A DNA stretch of 33,834 nt, from NCBI GenBank assembly GCA_945874105.1, contig CAMCFJ010000030.1, positions 1 to 33,834 on the forward strand, written 5' to 3'. The translations under genes and the position numbers were made by a program. The notes beneath the pieces were generated by a model, which worked only from the letters and a program-made list of their open reading frames with translations, did not search any database and had not been told where the DNA came from. Positions 19,880-28,184 of this stretch are shown piece after piece; the stretch's first letter is position 1, and each line of letters begins with the position of its first letter. This DNA is from Candidatus Nitrotoga sp. CP45 (GTDB lineage: Bacteria > Pseudomonadota > Gammaproteobacteria > Burkholderiales > Gallionellaceae).

Positions 19880-20635
19880 CTAAGTATTTTGTGTGCCGCA
19901 AATTAGGCAAGCCGGATCCTTGTTCAACTTGATGGTGCGCAGTTCCATATGCAGTAAATCTGTTATCAGTAATCTGCCACACAGTAGCGTGCCGATTCCC
20001 ATCAAGAGCTTGAGTGCTTCAGCCGCTTGCATGCTGCCGATAATGCCGACTAGAGGGGCAAATACGCCCATTATCGCGCAACGTGTTTCTAAAGCATCAG
20101 GCTGTTCTGGATACAGGCAGTGATAGCAAGGGTTGTGGGGATGGCGCATGTCGAACACGGCTACTTGGCCATCAAAGCGGGTGGCCGCGCCGGATACGAA
20201 AGGTTTTTTTAATTGCACGCAAACTTGGTTAAGCGCATAGCGCGTGGCGAAATTATCGCTGCAATCCAGGACTACATCGACTTGGCTAACCAGTTCCAGT
20301 AAACGTGTTTTATCTGCGCGTTCTTTCAGGGCTATGACGCGAACATCGGGATTGATTTCGGCGAGCAAGGTGCGTGCAGAATCGACCTTGGCCATTCCGA
20401 TGCTGGAAGTGCGGTGTACGATTTGGCGTTGCAGATTGGTCAGGTCGACAGTGTCATCATCGCACAGGGTCAAGGTGCCCACGCCGCTGGAGGCGAGGTA
20501 CATGGCAGCAGGAGAACCCAGTCCGCCAGCACCTATTATCAGTGCGTGCGCATCCCGTAATTTCTGTTGCCCTTCGATGCCAATGTCAGGCAACAGAATG
20601 TGGCGGCTGTAGCGCAGGAGCTGTTCGTCATTCAT
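19880..20635 (-). CDS. moeB: MoeB/ThiF-type adenylyltransferase
   Basis: A 251-residue E1-like enzyme that adenylates the C-terminal glycine of a ubiquitin-like sulfur carrier (MoaD for molybdopterin, or ThiS for thiamine). It has RYSRHILLPDIG, the ATP loop GAGGLGSP, DDDTVDLTNLQRQ, DCSDNFATRY and two Cys pairs (CYHC and CLIC) that bind zinc. No rhodanese domain is fused, and the length matches E. coli MoeB. MoeB and ThiF cannot be separated safely by eye. It is the last gene of the gpmI-envC-ctpA-moeB series, 35 bases after ctpA, the usual betaproteobacterial position. Confidence 0.9.
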   Translation of the reverse strand: MNDEQLLRYSRHILLPDIGIEGQQKLRDAHALIIGAGGLGSPAAMYLASSGVGTLTLCDDDTVDLTNLQRQIVHRTSSIGMAKVDSARTLLAEINPDVRVIALKERADKTRLLELVSQVDVVLDCSDNFATRYALNQVCVQLKKPFVSGAATRFDGQVAVFDMRHPHNPCYHCLYPEQPDALETRCAIMGVFAPLVGIIGSMQAAEALKLLMGIGTLLCGRLLITDLLHMELRTIKLNKDPACLICGTQNT

Positions 20636-20670
20636 GCGATATGGAAGAGGAGAAAGTTATGGGTACTCGC

Positions 20671-22083
20671 TTACTTCCCTTGCAATATGTTCATACCTTT
20701 TAACAAATTTAATGCTTGACGCAACTGGTAATCATCTTTTGATCCGAACTCAAGCATTTTTGGTTTTGTCGCATCGCCTTCCTCGCGCTTGGTCGGAGAC
20801 TTGGCTGGCGCAGCCGGCGCAGCAGGTTTTACGGTGGCGCCACCCTTTGCATCAAGCTCCTGACTGTTGCTCAAGTGGCGCTCCAAGTCAGCCTCGCGCA
20901 TGCGGAAAGTTTGATCTTGATCGACAGTCGCCGGGTCTTCCACGACGATGTCAGGGACGATGCCTTTGGCTTGAATAGAGCGGCCGCCAGGCGTGTAATA
21001 ACGCGCTGTGGTGAGTTTGATTGCGGTATTGTTGCCTAGCGGCAGAACGGACTGTACCGAGCCTTTGCCGAAGGTTTGAGTGCCCATGATGACAGCGCGT
21101 TTATGATCTTGCAGTGCACCTGCGACGATTTCTGAAGCGGATGCAGAGCCGCCATTCACCAACACTATCATCGGCACAGTTTTGACTGCCGCAGGCAGAT
21201 TTTTCAGATAATCTTTCTCGCTGTTGCGCAGATAGTCATTAGGAGCGGCGGTCAGGCGCATCTTGGCTTCAGCGTTACGCCCTTCGGTATACACCACTAA
21301 AGCATCCTTGGGCAGAAAGGCGGCAGATGCCGCTACCGAACTATTGAGCAAGCCGCCCGGGTCGTTACGTAGATCCAACACCAAGCCTTTCATGGCGCCC
21401 TGATTCTGTTTGAACAGGTTGGTAATAGCAGTAGCGAGGTTCTCGCCAGTGTGCTCCTGAAATTGGGTGATGCGAATAAAAGCATAGCCAGGCTCGACCA
21501 GCTTGGACTTTACACTTTGCACTTTGATGACGGCGCGAGTCAAAGTAAAGGTCAACGGCTTGGGCGCTTCCTTGCGAATCACGGTCAGGACAATTTTGCT
21601 GCCGGGCTTGCCGCGCATGCGCTTGACAGCATCGCTTAGCGTCAGGCTCTTAACCATTACATCGTCGAGTTTGATTATCAGGTCGCCGCTCTTCATGCCG
21701 GCATGATAGGCAGGGGAATCCTCAATTGGCGAAATAACTTTCACCAGTCCGTCTTCCATTCCTACCTCAATACCCAAGCCACCGAATTCGCCCTGCGTGC
21801 CAATTTGTAGTTCCTTGAACGCATCGGCATCCAGATAGGACGAGTGCGGATCCAGACCGGTCAACATACCGGTGATTGCTTCGGTAATAAGTTTCTTGTC
21901 AGTGACCGGTTCTACATAGTCACTTTTGATGCGGCCAAACACTTCCGAGAAGGCCCGCAGCTCTTCAATGGGTAGCGGCTCAGCGCTGTCTTTATCCGCG
22001 ATGGCAGAGAGTTGCAGGCTGATCAACACACCTGCGATCAGCCCAAGTCCAATTAATCCAAATTTTTCAATACGACTACGCAT
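20671..22083 (-). CDS. ctpA: C-terminal processing protease (S41, CtpA/Prc-like)
   Basis: A 470-residue periplasmic serine protease with an N-terminal signal/anchor (GLIGLGLIAGVLISLQLSAIA), a PDZ domain (about 97-180, with GGLGIEVG and AGMKSGDLIIKLDD) and the S41 catalytic domain. The Ser-Lys dyad is intact: Ser in GGSASASEI (about S315) and Lys in QTFGKGSVQ (about K340). Family members trim or degrade envelope proteins at C-termini and regulate murein hydrolases. The tail after 400 is Pro/Ala/Lys-rich, then ends in a short amphipathic segment. AAAGG precedes the ATG. Its partner envC directly upstream makes a joint role in cell-wall hydrolysis control plausible. Confidence 0.95.
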   Translation of the reverse strand: MRSRIEKFGLIGLGLIAGVLISLQLSAIADKDSAEPLPIEELRAFSEVFGRIKSDYVEPVTDKKLITEAITGMLTGLDPHSSYLDADAFKELQIGTQGEFGGLGIEVGMEDGLVKVISPIEDSPAYHAGMKSGDLIIKLDDVMVKSLTLSDAVKRMRGKPGSKIVLTVIRKEAPKPLTFTLTRAVIKVQSVKSKLVEPGYAFIRITQFQEHTGENLATAITNLFKQNQGAMKGLVLDLRNDPGGLLNSSVAASAAFLPKDALVVYTEGRNAEAKMRLTAAPNDYLRNSEKDYLKNLPAAVKTVPMIVLVNGGSASASEIVAGALQDHKRAVIMGTQTFGKGSVQSVLPLGNNTAIKLTTARYYTPGGRSIQAKGIVPDIVVEDPATVDQDQTFRMREADLERHLSNSQELDAKGGATVKPAAPAAPAKSPTKREEGDATKPKMLEFGSKDDYQLRQALNLLKGMNILQGK

Positions 22084-22119
22084 GTCTGACCTTTAATGTT
22101 GGTTTCTGTACGAGTGATT

Positions 22120-23298
22120 TTATCGGGCTATCCATTTTATGGGGTCTAGAGGTTCACCCTTATGGCGCAGCTCAAAGTATACACCGGAATTTTCATTTCC
22201 GCCGCTGTTGCCAACGGCCGCCACGGTGTCGCCCCCGCGCAGGATGTCACCTACTTGCTTATACAGCGTTTCGTTATTGCCATACAAACTCATGTAGCCT
22301 TTGCCATGATCAATGATCAATAAGTTCCCGAAGCCGCGCAACCAATCGGCAAATACTACACGCCCGGCCGCAACCGATTTCACCGGCTGACCGCTTGCTG
22401 CGCGTAATAGCAAGCCTCTCCAAAGCACGGTGCTTTCTGGACGCGCGCTGCCGAATTTATTGACCACCTCACCCACTACCGGCAGCGTCAGCTTGCCTTT
22501 AAGTTGTTCGAACGGCTTGCCGTCGAAGCGATCATCAGGCAATTTATCATTGCTGAATATCCCTTTGTCTTTTTGCCGTGTCAGTATTTTGGAGAGCTTG
22601 GCCACCAGTCGCGACAGGCGGTTTTCGTCGCGTTGCAGGCGGCCAATTTCGTGGCGCTGTTGCTTGAGTTGCTGGGCGAACTGATTGATTACTTGCTGAC
22701 GCGCAAGCTTGTCTTTTTCCAGGATTTTCTGCTGTGATTTTTCTTCTTGTTGCAGTGCCGCAATTTCCCCGCTTTTTTGCCGAGTTTGTTGGACGACCTC
22801 GTTTAGTTGCGCAAGATTAACGCGTAGCGTATTGAGCCAAATCGAACGGCTGCGCGCAATATATTCGTAATAGCGCATTTCACGTGCGGCTTGATCGGGA
22901 TCATGATTGTTGAGCAACAGCTTGAAGTACTCTTGTTTGCCTTTGCCGCCCAAATATTGCTGGTAGAGCAGTTTGCTGAGCATTGCCTGCTGACTCTGCA
23001 TATCCATTTCCAGTTGCTGCGCTTGCTGCCGCAGCTTCCCCAGGGTGTGGTCTGCAGCACGGTGCTGCAATGACAGCTCAGCCAGCTTGCGCTTGCTATT
23101 ACTGATGGCCCGTTCTGATTCACGAAGCTCGTCGGCCGCTTCAGATTGAGATTCACTGGTTTTCTCCAGCTCCTTTTGCAACGCAGAGATGTGTTTGCGC
23201 AGGTTATCCAGCTCATCCTGCTGTACGGCATAAGCGCTGTTTATGCCTGTCATCAGGCAGAGACACAGCAGTAACGCGTGGCGGGTGTGTGCGGTCAC
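22120..23298 (-). CDS. envC: Murein hydrolase activator EnvC
   Basis: A 392-residue exported protein: signal peptide ([24 protein letters not shown]), a long coiled coil (about 28-250) that in E. coli EnvC binds FtsEX, and a C-terminal LytM/M23 domain. The LytM zinc site is degenerate (VYFELR where active enzymes have LHFELR), which is what marks EnvC as an activator of amidases at the division septum and not a peptidase. The start overlaps the gpmI stop by four bases (ATGA). The coiled coil is rich in Gln. Confidence 0.93.
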   Translation of the reverse strand: MTAHTRHALLLCLCLMTGINSAYAVQQDELDNLRKHISALQKELEKTSESQSEAADELRESERAISNSKRKLAELSLQHRAADHTLGKLRQQAQQLEMDMQSQQAMLSKLLYQQYLGGKGKQEYFKLLLNNHDPDQAAREMRYYEYIARSRSIWLNTLRVNLAQLNEVVQQTRQKSGEIAALQQEEKSQQKILEKDKLARQQVINQFAQQLKQQRHEIGRLQRDENRLSRLVAKLSKILTRQKDKGIFSNDKLPDDRFDGKPFEQLKGKLTLPVVGEVVNKFGSARPESTVLWRGLLLRAASGQPVKSVAAGRVVFADWLRGFGNLLIIDHGKGYMSLYGNNETLYKQVGDILRGGDTVAAVGNSGGNENSGVYFELRHKGEPLDPIKWIAR

Positions 23299-24833
23299 CG
23301 GATTGAGATAAGCGGCCGACCCGTCATTTCTGGCGGTTGAGGCAGACCCATCATGGAAAGCAAGGTTGGGGCAATGTCTTGAAGTGAGCCACTGTCGGCT
23401 ATTTGCGCCTTGCGGCCGATATACAACAATGGAACCAAGTTAAGTGTATGTGCGGTATGTGCTTGTTGCGTGGTGCGATCCAGCATCTGCTCGGCATTGC
23501 CGTGATCGGCGGTAATCAGCACCTCGCCGCCGCATTCCAGCATTGCCTTTACTACCCGCCCGATACACACATCCAAGGCTTCAATGGCTTTGACCGCCGC
23601 TTCCATAATGCCGCTATGGCCGACCATGTCGCCGTTGGCATAGTTACAGATCATGGCTTGATACTGGCCGCTACGAATCGCCGCTTCCAGTTTGTCAGTG
23701 ACCTCAAAAGCACTCATTTCTGGTTTCAGGTCGTAGGTTGCTACATTGGGAGAGGGCACCAGGATACGATCCTCGCCCGGGTAAGGATGCTCCTTGCCGC
23801 CATTGAAGAAATAGGTGACATGTGCGTATTTCTCCGTTTCTGCGATGCGTAATTGTTTCAATTCCAAGTCCGAAAGGTACTCACCAAAACAATTGTGGAT
23901 GGCTGTGGGCAAGAATGCAGCCGGGAGATGGAAGTCCTCACCGTAGCTGCTTAGTGTGACGAAGCTCGCCAGCTTGGGAAAACATGCACGGGTAAAGCCA
24001 TCAAACGCCGGGTCGGTCAGCGCGCGGGTCAACTGACGCGCGCGGTCGGCGCGGTAGTTCATGAAAACCGCGACGTCGCCATCCTGCATGATAACGGGCG
24101 GTTCGTTGGGCGATGCGATGATGGTTGCTTTAACGAACTCGTCATTTTCTCCGCGTGCATAGGCTTGCTGCAATCCTTTCAGGGCATCGGATGAGCGGAA
24201 GTCAGCCTGGCCTTGAGTCAATAAGTTGTAGGCCTCCTGCACTCGTTCCCAGCGGTTATCCCGATCCATTGCATAATAGCGGCCGATGATGGAAGCAATG
24301 CGCCCAACGGCCAAGGCAGCAATTTTTTCCTGTAGCCGCTGTAAAGAATGTGCAGCACTTCTCGGCGGTGTGTCACGACCATCGAGAAAGGCATGGATAA
24401 ATATTTTGCGCAGTCCGGCGCGCGCTGCCAGTTCCAGCATGGCGTGGATATGATCTTCGTGGCTATGCACCCCGCCGGGCGACAGCAGCCCCATGATATG
24501 TAGCGCAGTGTTATGTTGCTTGGCATGCTCGATCGCCTGCATGAACGCCGGCTTACTGTAGAAGCTCCCATCCTGAATGGCTGCATCCACTCGCGTGAGT
24601 TCCTGATACACCACGCGACCCGCGCCGATATTGAGATGGCCAACTTCAGAGTTACCCATCTGGCCTTGCGGAAGCCCTACCGATAATTCAGATGTAGAGA
24701 TGAGCGTGTGCGGATAATCACGCCATAGCCTGTCCCAGTTAGGTTTGTGTGCGTGGGCAATAGCATTGTAGTCAGTTTCTTCACTGTAGCCGAAGCCGTC
24801 GAGGATGAGTAAGAGGACAGGGGTGATTTTCAT
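23295..24833 (-). CDS. gpmI: 2,3-bisphosphoglycerate-independent phosphoglycerate mutase
   Basis: A 512-residue two-manganese enzyme interconverting 3- and 2-phosphoglycerate in glycolysis and gluconeogenesis. It shows the alkaline-phosphatase superfamily start [10 protein letters not shown], the phospho-serine loop [29 protein letters not shown], the [10 protein letters not shown] substrate block, VGHSG and the metal site [10 protein letters not shown]. Length is typical. Start ATG 24833 has little Shine-Dalgarno complementarity but gives the usual N-terminus. It heads the minus-strand operon gpmI-envC-ctpA-moeB, a conserved betaproteobacterial order, and diverges from the CHASE2 gene. Confidence 0.96.
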   Translation of the reverse strand: MKITPVLLLILDGFGYSEETDYNAIAHAHKPNWDRLWRDYPHTLISTSELSVGLPQGQMGNSEVGHLNIGAGRVVYQELTRVDAAIQDGSFYSKPAFMQAIEHAKQHNTALHIMGLLSPGGVHSHEDHIHAMLELAARAGLRKIFIHAFLDGRDTPPRSAAHSLQRLQEKIAALAVGRIASIIGRYYAMDRDNRWERVQEAYNLLTQGQADFRSSDALKGLQQAYARGENDEFVKATIIASPNEPPVIMQDGDVAVFMNYRADRARQLTRALTDPAFDGFTRACFPKLASFVTLSSYGEDFHLPAAFLPTAIHNCFGEYLSDLELKQLRIAETEKYAHVTYFFNGGKEHPYPGEDRILVPSPNVATYDLKPEMSAFEVTDKLEAAIRSGQYQAMICNYANGDMVGHSGIMEAAVKAIEALDVCIGRVVKAMLECGGEVLITADHGNAEQMLDRTTQQAHTAHTLNLVPLLYIGRKAQIADSGSLQDIAPTLLSMMGLPQPPEMTGRPLISIR

Positions 24834-24884
24834 ACTGGATTTGGGAGAAGTTAAAATAATAATTGGCTACTGGTTCGATTTGTC

Positions 24885-24890
24885 ATTTTA
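24885..24890 (-). promoter_or_regulatory. Candidate -10 box for the gpmI operon
   Basis: Minus strand TAAAAT within AGCTAAAATG, nine of ten bases shared with the candidate slt promoter. No good -35 at standard spacing. Predicted leader about 45 bases. Confidence 0.35.
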
Positions 24891-24940
24891 GCTGATTTCT
24901 GGATTGCCAGGCGTTCCGGGCTCTGCACGATGAAAAAATT

Positions 24941-24970
24941 TTGGCAATGAAATTAAATAACAAGCATGAT
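24941..24970 (+). promoter_or_regulatory. Candidate sigma70 promoter of the CHASE2 operon
   Basis: TTGGCA (24941-24946, five of six consensus) and CATGAT (24965-24970, four of six) are separated by 18 bases. A start near 24977 would give a leader of about 60 bases containing the TTGAAC/GTTCAA inverted repeat at 24997-25018. Confidence 0.35.
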
Positions 24971-24996
24971 GATATTTTGCATTCTTCTTTAATAAG

Positions 24997-25018
24997 TTGA
25001 ACTACATGTGCCGTTCAA
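24997..25018 (+). repeat. Inverted repeat just upstream of the CHASE2 gene
   Basis: TTGAAC and GTTCAA are perfect 6-bp inverted repeats around a 10-base loop, ending 18 bases before the ATG at 25037. It could be a leader hairpin or an operator; the CHASE2 gene has no strong ribosome site, so a translational effect is possible. Confidence 0.35.
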
Positions 25019-25036
25019 AATGCGTAAAACAAAGCG

Positions 25037-26746
25037 ATGAACCTTAATATTTATTTCACTAATCGGTTGCGTTTGGCTTATTCCAAATCCTCTGCACTGC
25101 TCGCCAGGCTGTGGAAAAAAGATTTCTATCTTTACCTTGCGGCACTGTTAACGTTGTTTGCCGTGCTTGATACCATGCAGTTGCATATCATTTCCGGTAT
25201 GCGTCAGGAGGCTTTCGATGCGATGGTGCGTTACCGCATCATTGTGCCCAAGCCTGATAGCGATATTGTAATCGTGGACATCAATGAGGCCAGCCTCGCC
25301 GCCATGGCCAAGGACTACGGACGTTGGCCTTGGCCGCGCCAAGTGCTGGGAGAGTTTCTCGAGCAGGTTGAAAAACAGCACCCTAAAGCAATCGTGTTCG
25401 ACATATTGTTCAGTGATTCCGATATCTACAACCCGGACAGCGATGCCTATTTCGATTCCGCCATTGCCGCCACAAACAATACCTATTTCCCCTTGCTGCG
25501 TCTTGATCCGTCGAGCGATACCTTGAGCCTGGTGAAGCCCGCCATGATTCCCGGTGTTGTGCCACTACTCAATGATGCTCAGCCGGAGGCCACCGTTGCG
25601 GTGGTGCTGCCACATTTCCCGGCCGCACTTAAAGGTGGACGTCTTGGGTTGCATAATATCTACCCCGATGCTGATGGTATTGTTCGCCAATATATTGTTT
25701 ACCGCGATGAATATGGGTGGAAACTGCCGTCATTGCCAGCGCGAGTGGCGCGTGATCTCGGTTGGCCTGAGCCCGCTGCACAACGCGTTCTGCTCAATTG
25801 GCGCGGCCCACCATTTGCTTACCAATACGTCAGTTTCCACGACGTGTTCACGGACGTGGGCAGCAAGGAAAAAAAGCGCCCTCAGGACGAATTCAAAAAC
25901 AAAATAATTATTATCGGCTCCACTGCGGCCAGTTTGTTCGACATCAAATCTACGCCTATGAGCCAAATGCACCCTGGCGTGGAAATTCTTGCTACCGCCA
26001 TAGACAACTTTAAACATAACGATTACCTGCGTTTTCCTGAAGCACGCGTGGCTTATTTAGTACTTGCACTGTGCATCATTTGGGTTACAGCTTGGGGCTT
26101 TTATAACAATGTCGGGCGTAGCAAAATAGACGTGTTATTTGGCGCGTCGCAATTTATATTGATGGGCATTTCTTACGCCAGTATTAATTTCGCCGACACA
26201 TACATAAATATCACTGGGCCGGTGACGATAGGGCTGATTTATTTTACCCTTGCACGTGTATATTCTGCCGCCACTGATAAAATGCTGGAACAAAGCATGG
26301 TGCGTGCTTCCATGGAGCGTGAGGGCGAATTACATGCCACGCTGTTATTAATTCGTCTCGACGTGGCTCAAAATATACTGACCGATGCAATGATGGAAAA
26401 AATCCGCTACGGCCTTGAAAATACGGGAACTGAACAGAAAAGCGTGGAAGTACTGAGAGGTTATCAAAAAGGCCTGTGGGATTTATTCGAAAAGACCTTT
26501 ACGGTTTCCTGGATAGTGGATAAGGAAGATGCGAAAGAGGCTGAACGGGTGACTGAGGATGTGGCAGTGGTTATCGCTGCATTTCCGCAATTGTTAAGAA
26601 AATGTATAGTTGACTCTGATATTGCGGTTAGCCATTTTGTTCACCAGGGGAAAATTTTCGGTGGAAAAAAGGCGCGCGATTGCTGGCGTGTGATGTTTGC
26701 TGAAGCATTGCTACGCTGGAATGAACAACAAGAGAAGGCACTATGA
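25037..26746 (+). CDS. CHASE2-domain membrane sensor with unassigned cytoplasmic domain
   Basis: A 569-residue inner-membrane protein. A first membrane segment (about 29-50) is followed by a periplasmic CHASE2 sensor domain (about 55-325) with the family blocks IVIVDINEASLAAM, GRWPWPRQVLGEFLE, KAIVFDILFSD and, at the end, NKIIIIGSTAASLFDIKSTP...HPGVEILATAIDNF. Three more membrane segments (about 338-356, 364-385, 392-408) return the chain to the cytoplasm. CHASE2 is normally joined to an adenylate cyclase, kinase or GGDEF output; the 160-residue tail here (411-569) has none that I recognise, though LHATLLLIRLD and IAVSHFVHQGKIFGG vaguely recall a degenerate class III cyclase core. Its stop overlaps the SH3 gene start (ATGA). 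Confidence 0.88.
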   Translation: MNLNIYFTNRLRLAYSKSSALLARLWKKDFYLYLAALLTLFAVLDTMQLHIISGMRQEAFDAMVRYRIIVPKPDSDIVIVDINEASLAAMAKDYGRWPWPRQVLGEFLEQVEKQHPKAIVFDILFSDSDIYNPDSDAYFDSAIAATNNTYFPLLRLDPSSDTLSLVKPAMIPGVVPLLNDAQPEATVAVVLPHFPAALKGGRLGLHNIYPDADGIVRQYIVYRDEYGWKLPSLPARVARDLGWPEPAAQRVLLNWRGPPFAYQYVSFHDVFTDVGSKEKKRPQDEFKNKIIIIGSTAASLFDIKSTPMSQMHPGVEILATAIDNFKHNDYLRFPEARVAYLVLALCIIWVTAWGFYNNVGRSKIDVLFGASQFILMGISYASINFADTYINITGPVTIGLIYFTLARVYSAATDKMLEQSMVRASMEREGELHATLLLIRLDVAQNILTDAMMEKIRYGLENTGTEQKSVEVLRGYQKGLWDLFEKTFTVSWIVDKEDAKEAERVTEDVAVVIAAFPQLLRKCIVDSDIAVSHFVHQGKIFGGKKARDCWRVMFAEALLRWNEQQEKAL

Positions 26747-27249
26747 ATTTGATCAGATTAGGGGCTGCGCTATTCGCGTTGCTGGCGATGTCTGCACTTG
26801 CCGCTGAAACAGGAAGTGTAATCAGAGCCCATGGAATCAAGGCTGAGCCGTTCCGGGACGCTAAAACAATAGCCACGTTATCTGTTGGCGACAAAGTGGA
26901 AATTGTTAAAAAAGATGGCGGCTGGCTCCAAATAAAGAGTCCAAAGGGCAAGGGCTGGGTGCATATGTTGAATGTTCGCAAAGAAGGCGTGCGTAAGGAT
27001 GCTGGTGACATGGGTGGGCTCTTGGGGTTGGCGTCGGGGCGTGCAGGAACAGGAAAAGTAGTTGCCACTACCGGTATCCGCGGACTCGACGAAGTAGAAT
27101 TGAAATCCGCTAAATATAATGAGACCGAACTGAATCTGGTCGAGTCGTATGCTGTAAACCGAGCTGACGCTCAGCTATTTGCCATTCGAGGGCAGTTGGT
27201 TACGCGCAAATTCGATTACCTTCCTTCCCCGGAAGTCTCCCCGGAATAA
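26743..27249 (+). CDS. Exported SH3-domain protein
   Basis: A 168-residue protein with a signal peptide (MNLIRLGAALFALLAMSALA) and a bacterial SH3 (SH3b) domain at about 23-80 (VIRAHGIKAEPFRDAKTIATLSVGDKVEIVKKDGGWLQI...GWVHMLNV). The rest (about 85-168) has a Gly-rich loop and the pattern GIRGLDEVELKSAKYNETEL followed by a short helical end; I do not recognise it as a domain. SH3b modules often bind peptidoglycan or peptides. The four-base overlap with the CHASE2 gene and the 12-base gap to the M48 gene indicate one transcript and a joint function in the periplasm. Confidence 0.87.
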   Translation: MNLIRLGAALFALLAMSALAAETGSVIRAHGIKAEPFRDAKTIATLSVGDKVEIVKKDGGWLQIKSPKGKGWVHMLNVRKEGVRKDAGDMGGLLGLASGRAGTGKVVATTGIRGLDEVELKSAKYNETELNLVESYAVNRADAQLFAIRGQLVTRKFDYLPSPEVSPE

Positions 27250-27261
27250 AGGATCGCTCTG

Positions 27262-28128
27262 ATGAAAGCGATAATGAAATACTTGTTGGTTGCTGCATTG
27301 ACGCTTGCCTGTAGCGCTGCCTGGAGCTTTGATTTCGAGGAGGAATTCAAGAAGGCAATCAAGGATGGCGTGCAACAAAAGATTGAAGAGAAATCTGATG
27401 CCGCAACAAGTAGTGCATTGATGGGATTTGTCGGTATTTCGCAGGAACAGGAAATAACAATAGGCCGACAAATTGCCGGCAATTTGCTGGGTGCATCTGC
27501 GCTTGTCAAAGACCGGAGCTTGCAGATATATGTCAACAATGTCGGGCGTTGGGTGGCAAGCCAAGGCGAGCGTCCAGAATTGGCTTGGCATTTCGGTGTG
27601 ATTGAATCGAGCGATGTTAATGCCTTCGCCGCACCGGGCGGCTATATTTTCCTGACTCGCGGGCTGTATAGCTTATTGCAGAACGAGGCAGAGCTGGCCG
27701 GGGTGCTGGGGCACGAAATCGGCCATGTCATCCGCAAGCATCATTTGAAAATTTTGCAGCAAAGCAGCTTGGTGGACTTGGGCGGCAGGTTACTTTCCAA
27801 GCAAATAGGCGGCAGTGACAAAGTACAGAAATTGATAGGCAACGGTGCGGAAATTGTGGCACGTTCGCTCGACAAAAATGCCGAGTTCGAGGCCGATCGC
27901 ATCGCTGTGGTGCTTGCCGCGCGTGCCGGTTATGGCGCCTTTGCGCTGCCCGAAGTGTTACAGCAAATAGGTCATTTTGCCAAAGATGACGGCAGCGTGG
28001 CGCTGCTGTTCAAAACACATCCCCATCCAGATGACCGCTTGGAAAAATTGGGGCTTGCCATGAGTGATCGCTTGGAAGATGTAAAAGGGAAAACGCTGGT
28101 GGCACGTTTTTATCGCATTAAACCTTAG
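27262..28128 (+). CDS. Exported M48-family zinc metalloprotease
   Basis: A 288-residue protein with a signal peptide (MKAIMKYLLVAALTLACSAAWS) and an M48 peptidase domain (about 60-270). The zinc motif HEIGH is at about 151-155, with the third ligand in NAEFEAD near residue 208-212, so catalysis should be intact. Related M48 proteins (BepA, LoiP, YcaL types) carry out quality control of outer-membrane proteins and LPS assembly; there is no C-terminal TPR domain as in BepA. AAAGGA at 27248-27253 precedes the ATG by eight bases. It is the third gene of the CHASE2-SH3-M48 unit; the partner genes suggest regulated envelope proteolysis, which is inference. Confidence 0.92.
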   Translation: MKAIMKYLLVAALTLACSAAWSFDFEEEFKKAIKDGVQQKIEEKSDAATSSALMGFVGISQEQEITIGRQIAGNLLGASALVKDRSLQIYVNNVGRWVASQGERPELAWHFGVIESSDVNAFAAPGGYIFLTRGLYSLLQNEAELAGVLGHEIGHVIRKHHLKILQQSSLVDLGGRLLSKQIGGSDKVQKLIGNGAEIVARSLDKNAEFEADRIAVVLAARAGYGAFALPEVLQQIGHFAKDDGSVALLFKTHPHPDDRLEKLGLAMSDRLEDVKGKTLVARFYRIKP

Positions 28129-28184
28129 CCCCTCTTTTATCCTGTTCTTTATGACATGCCATATATCGAAAATGAGGAGATCGT

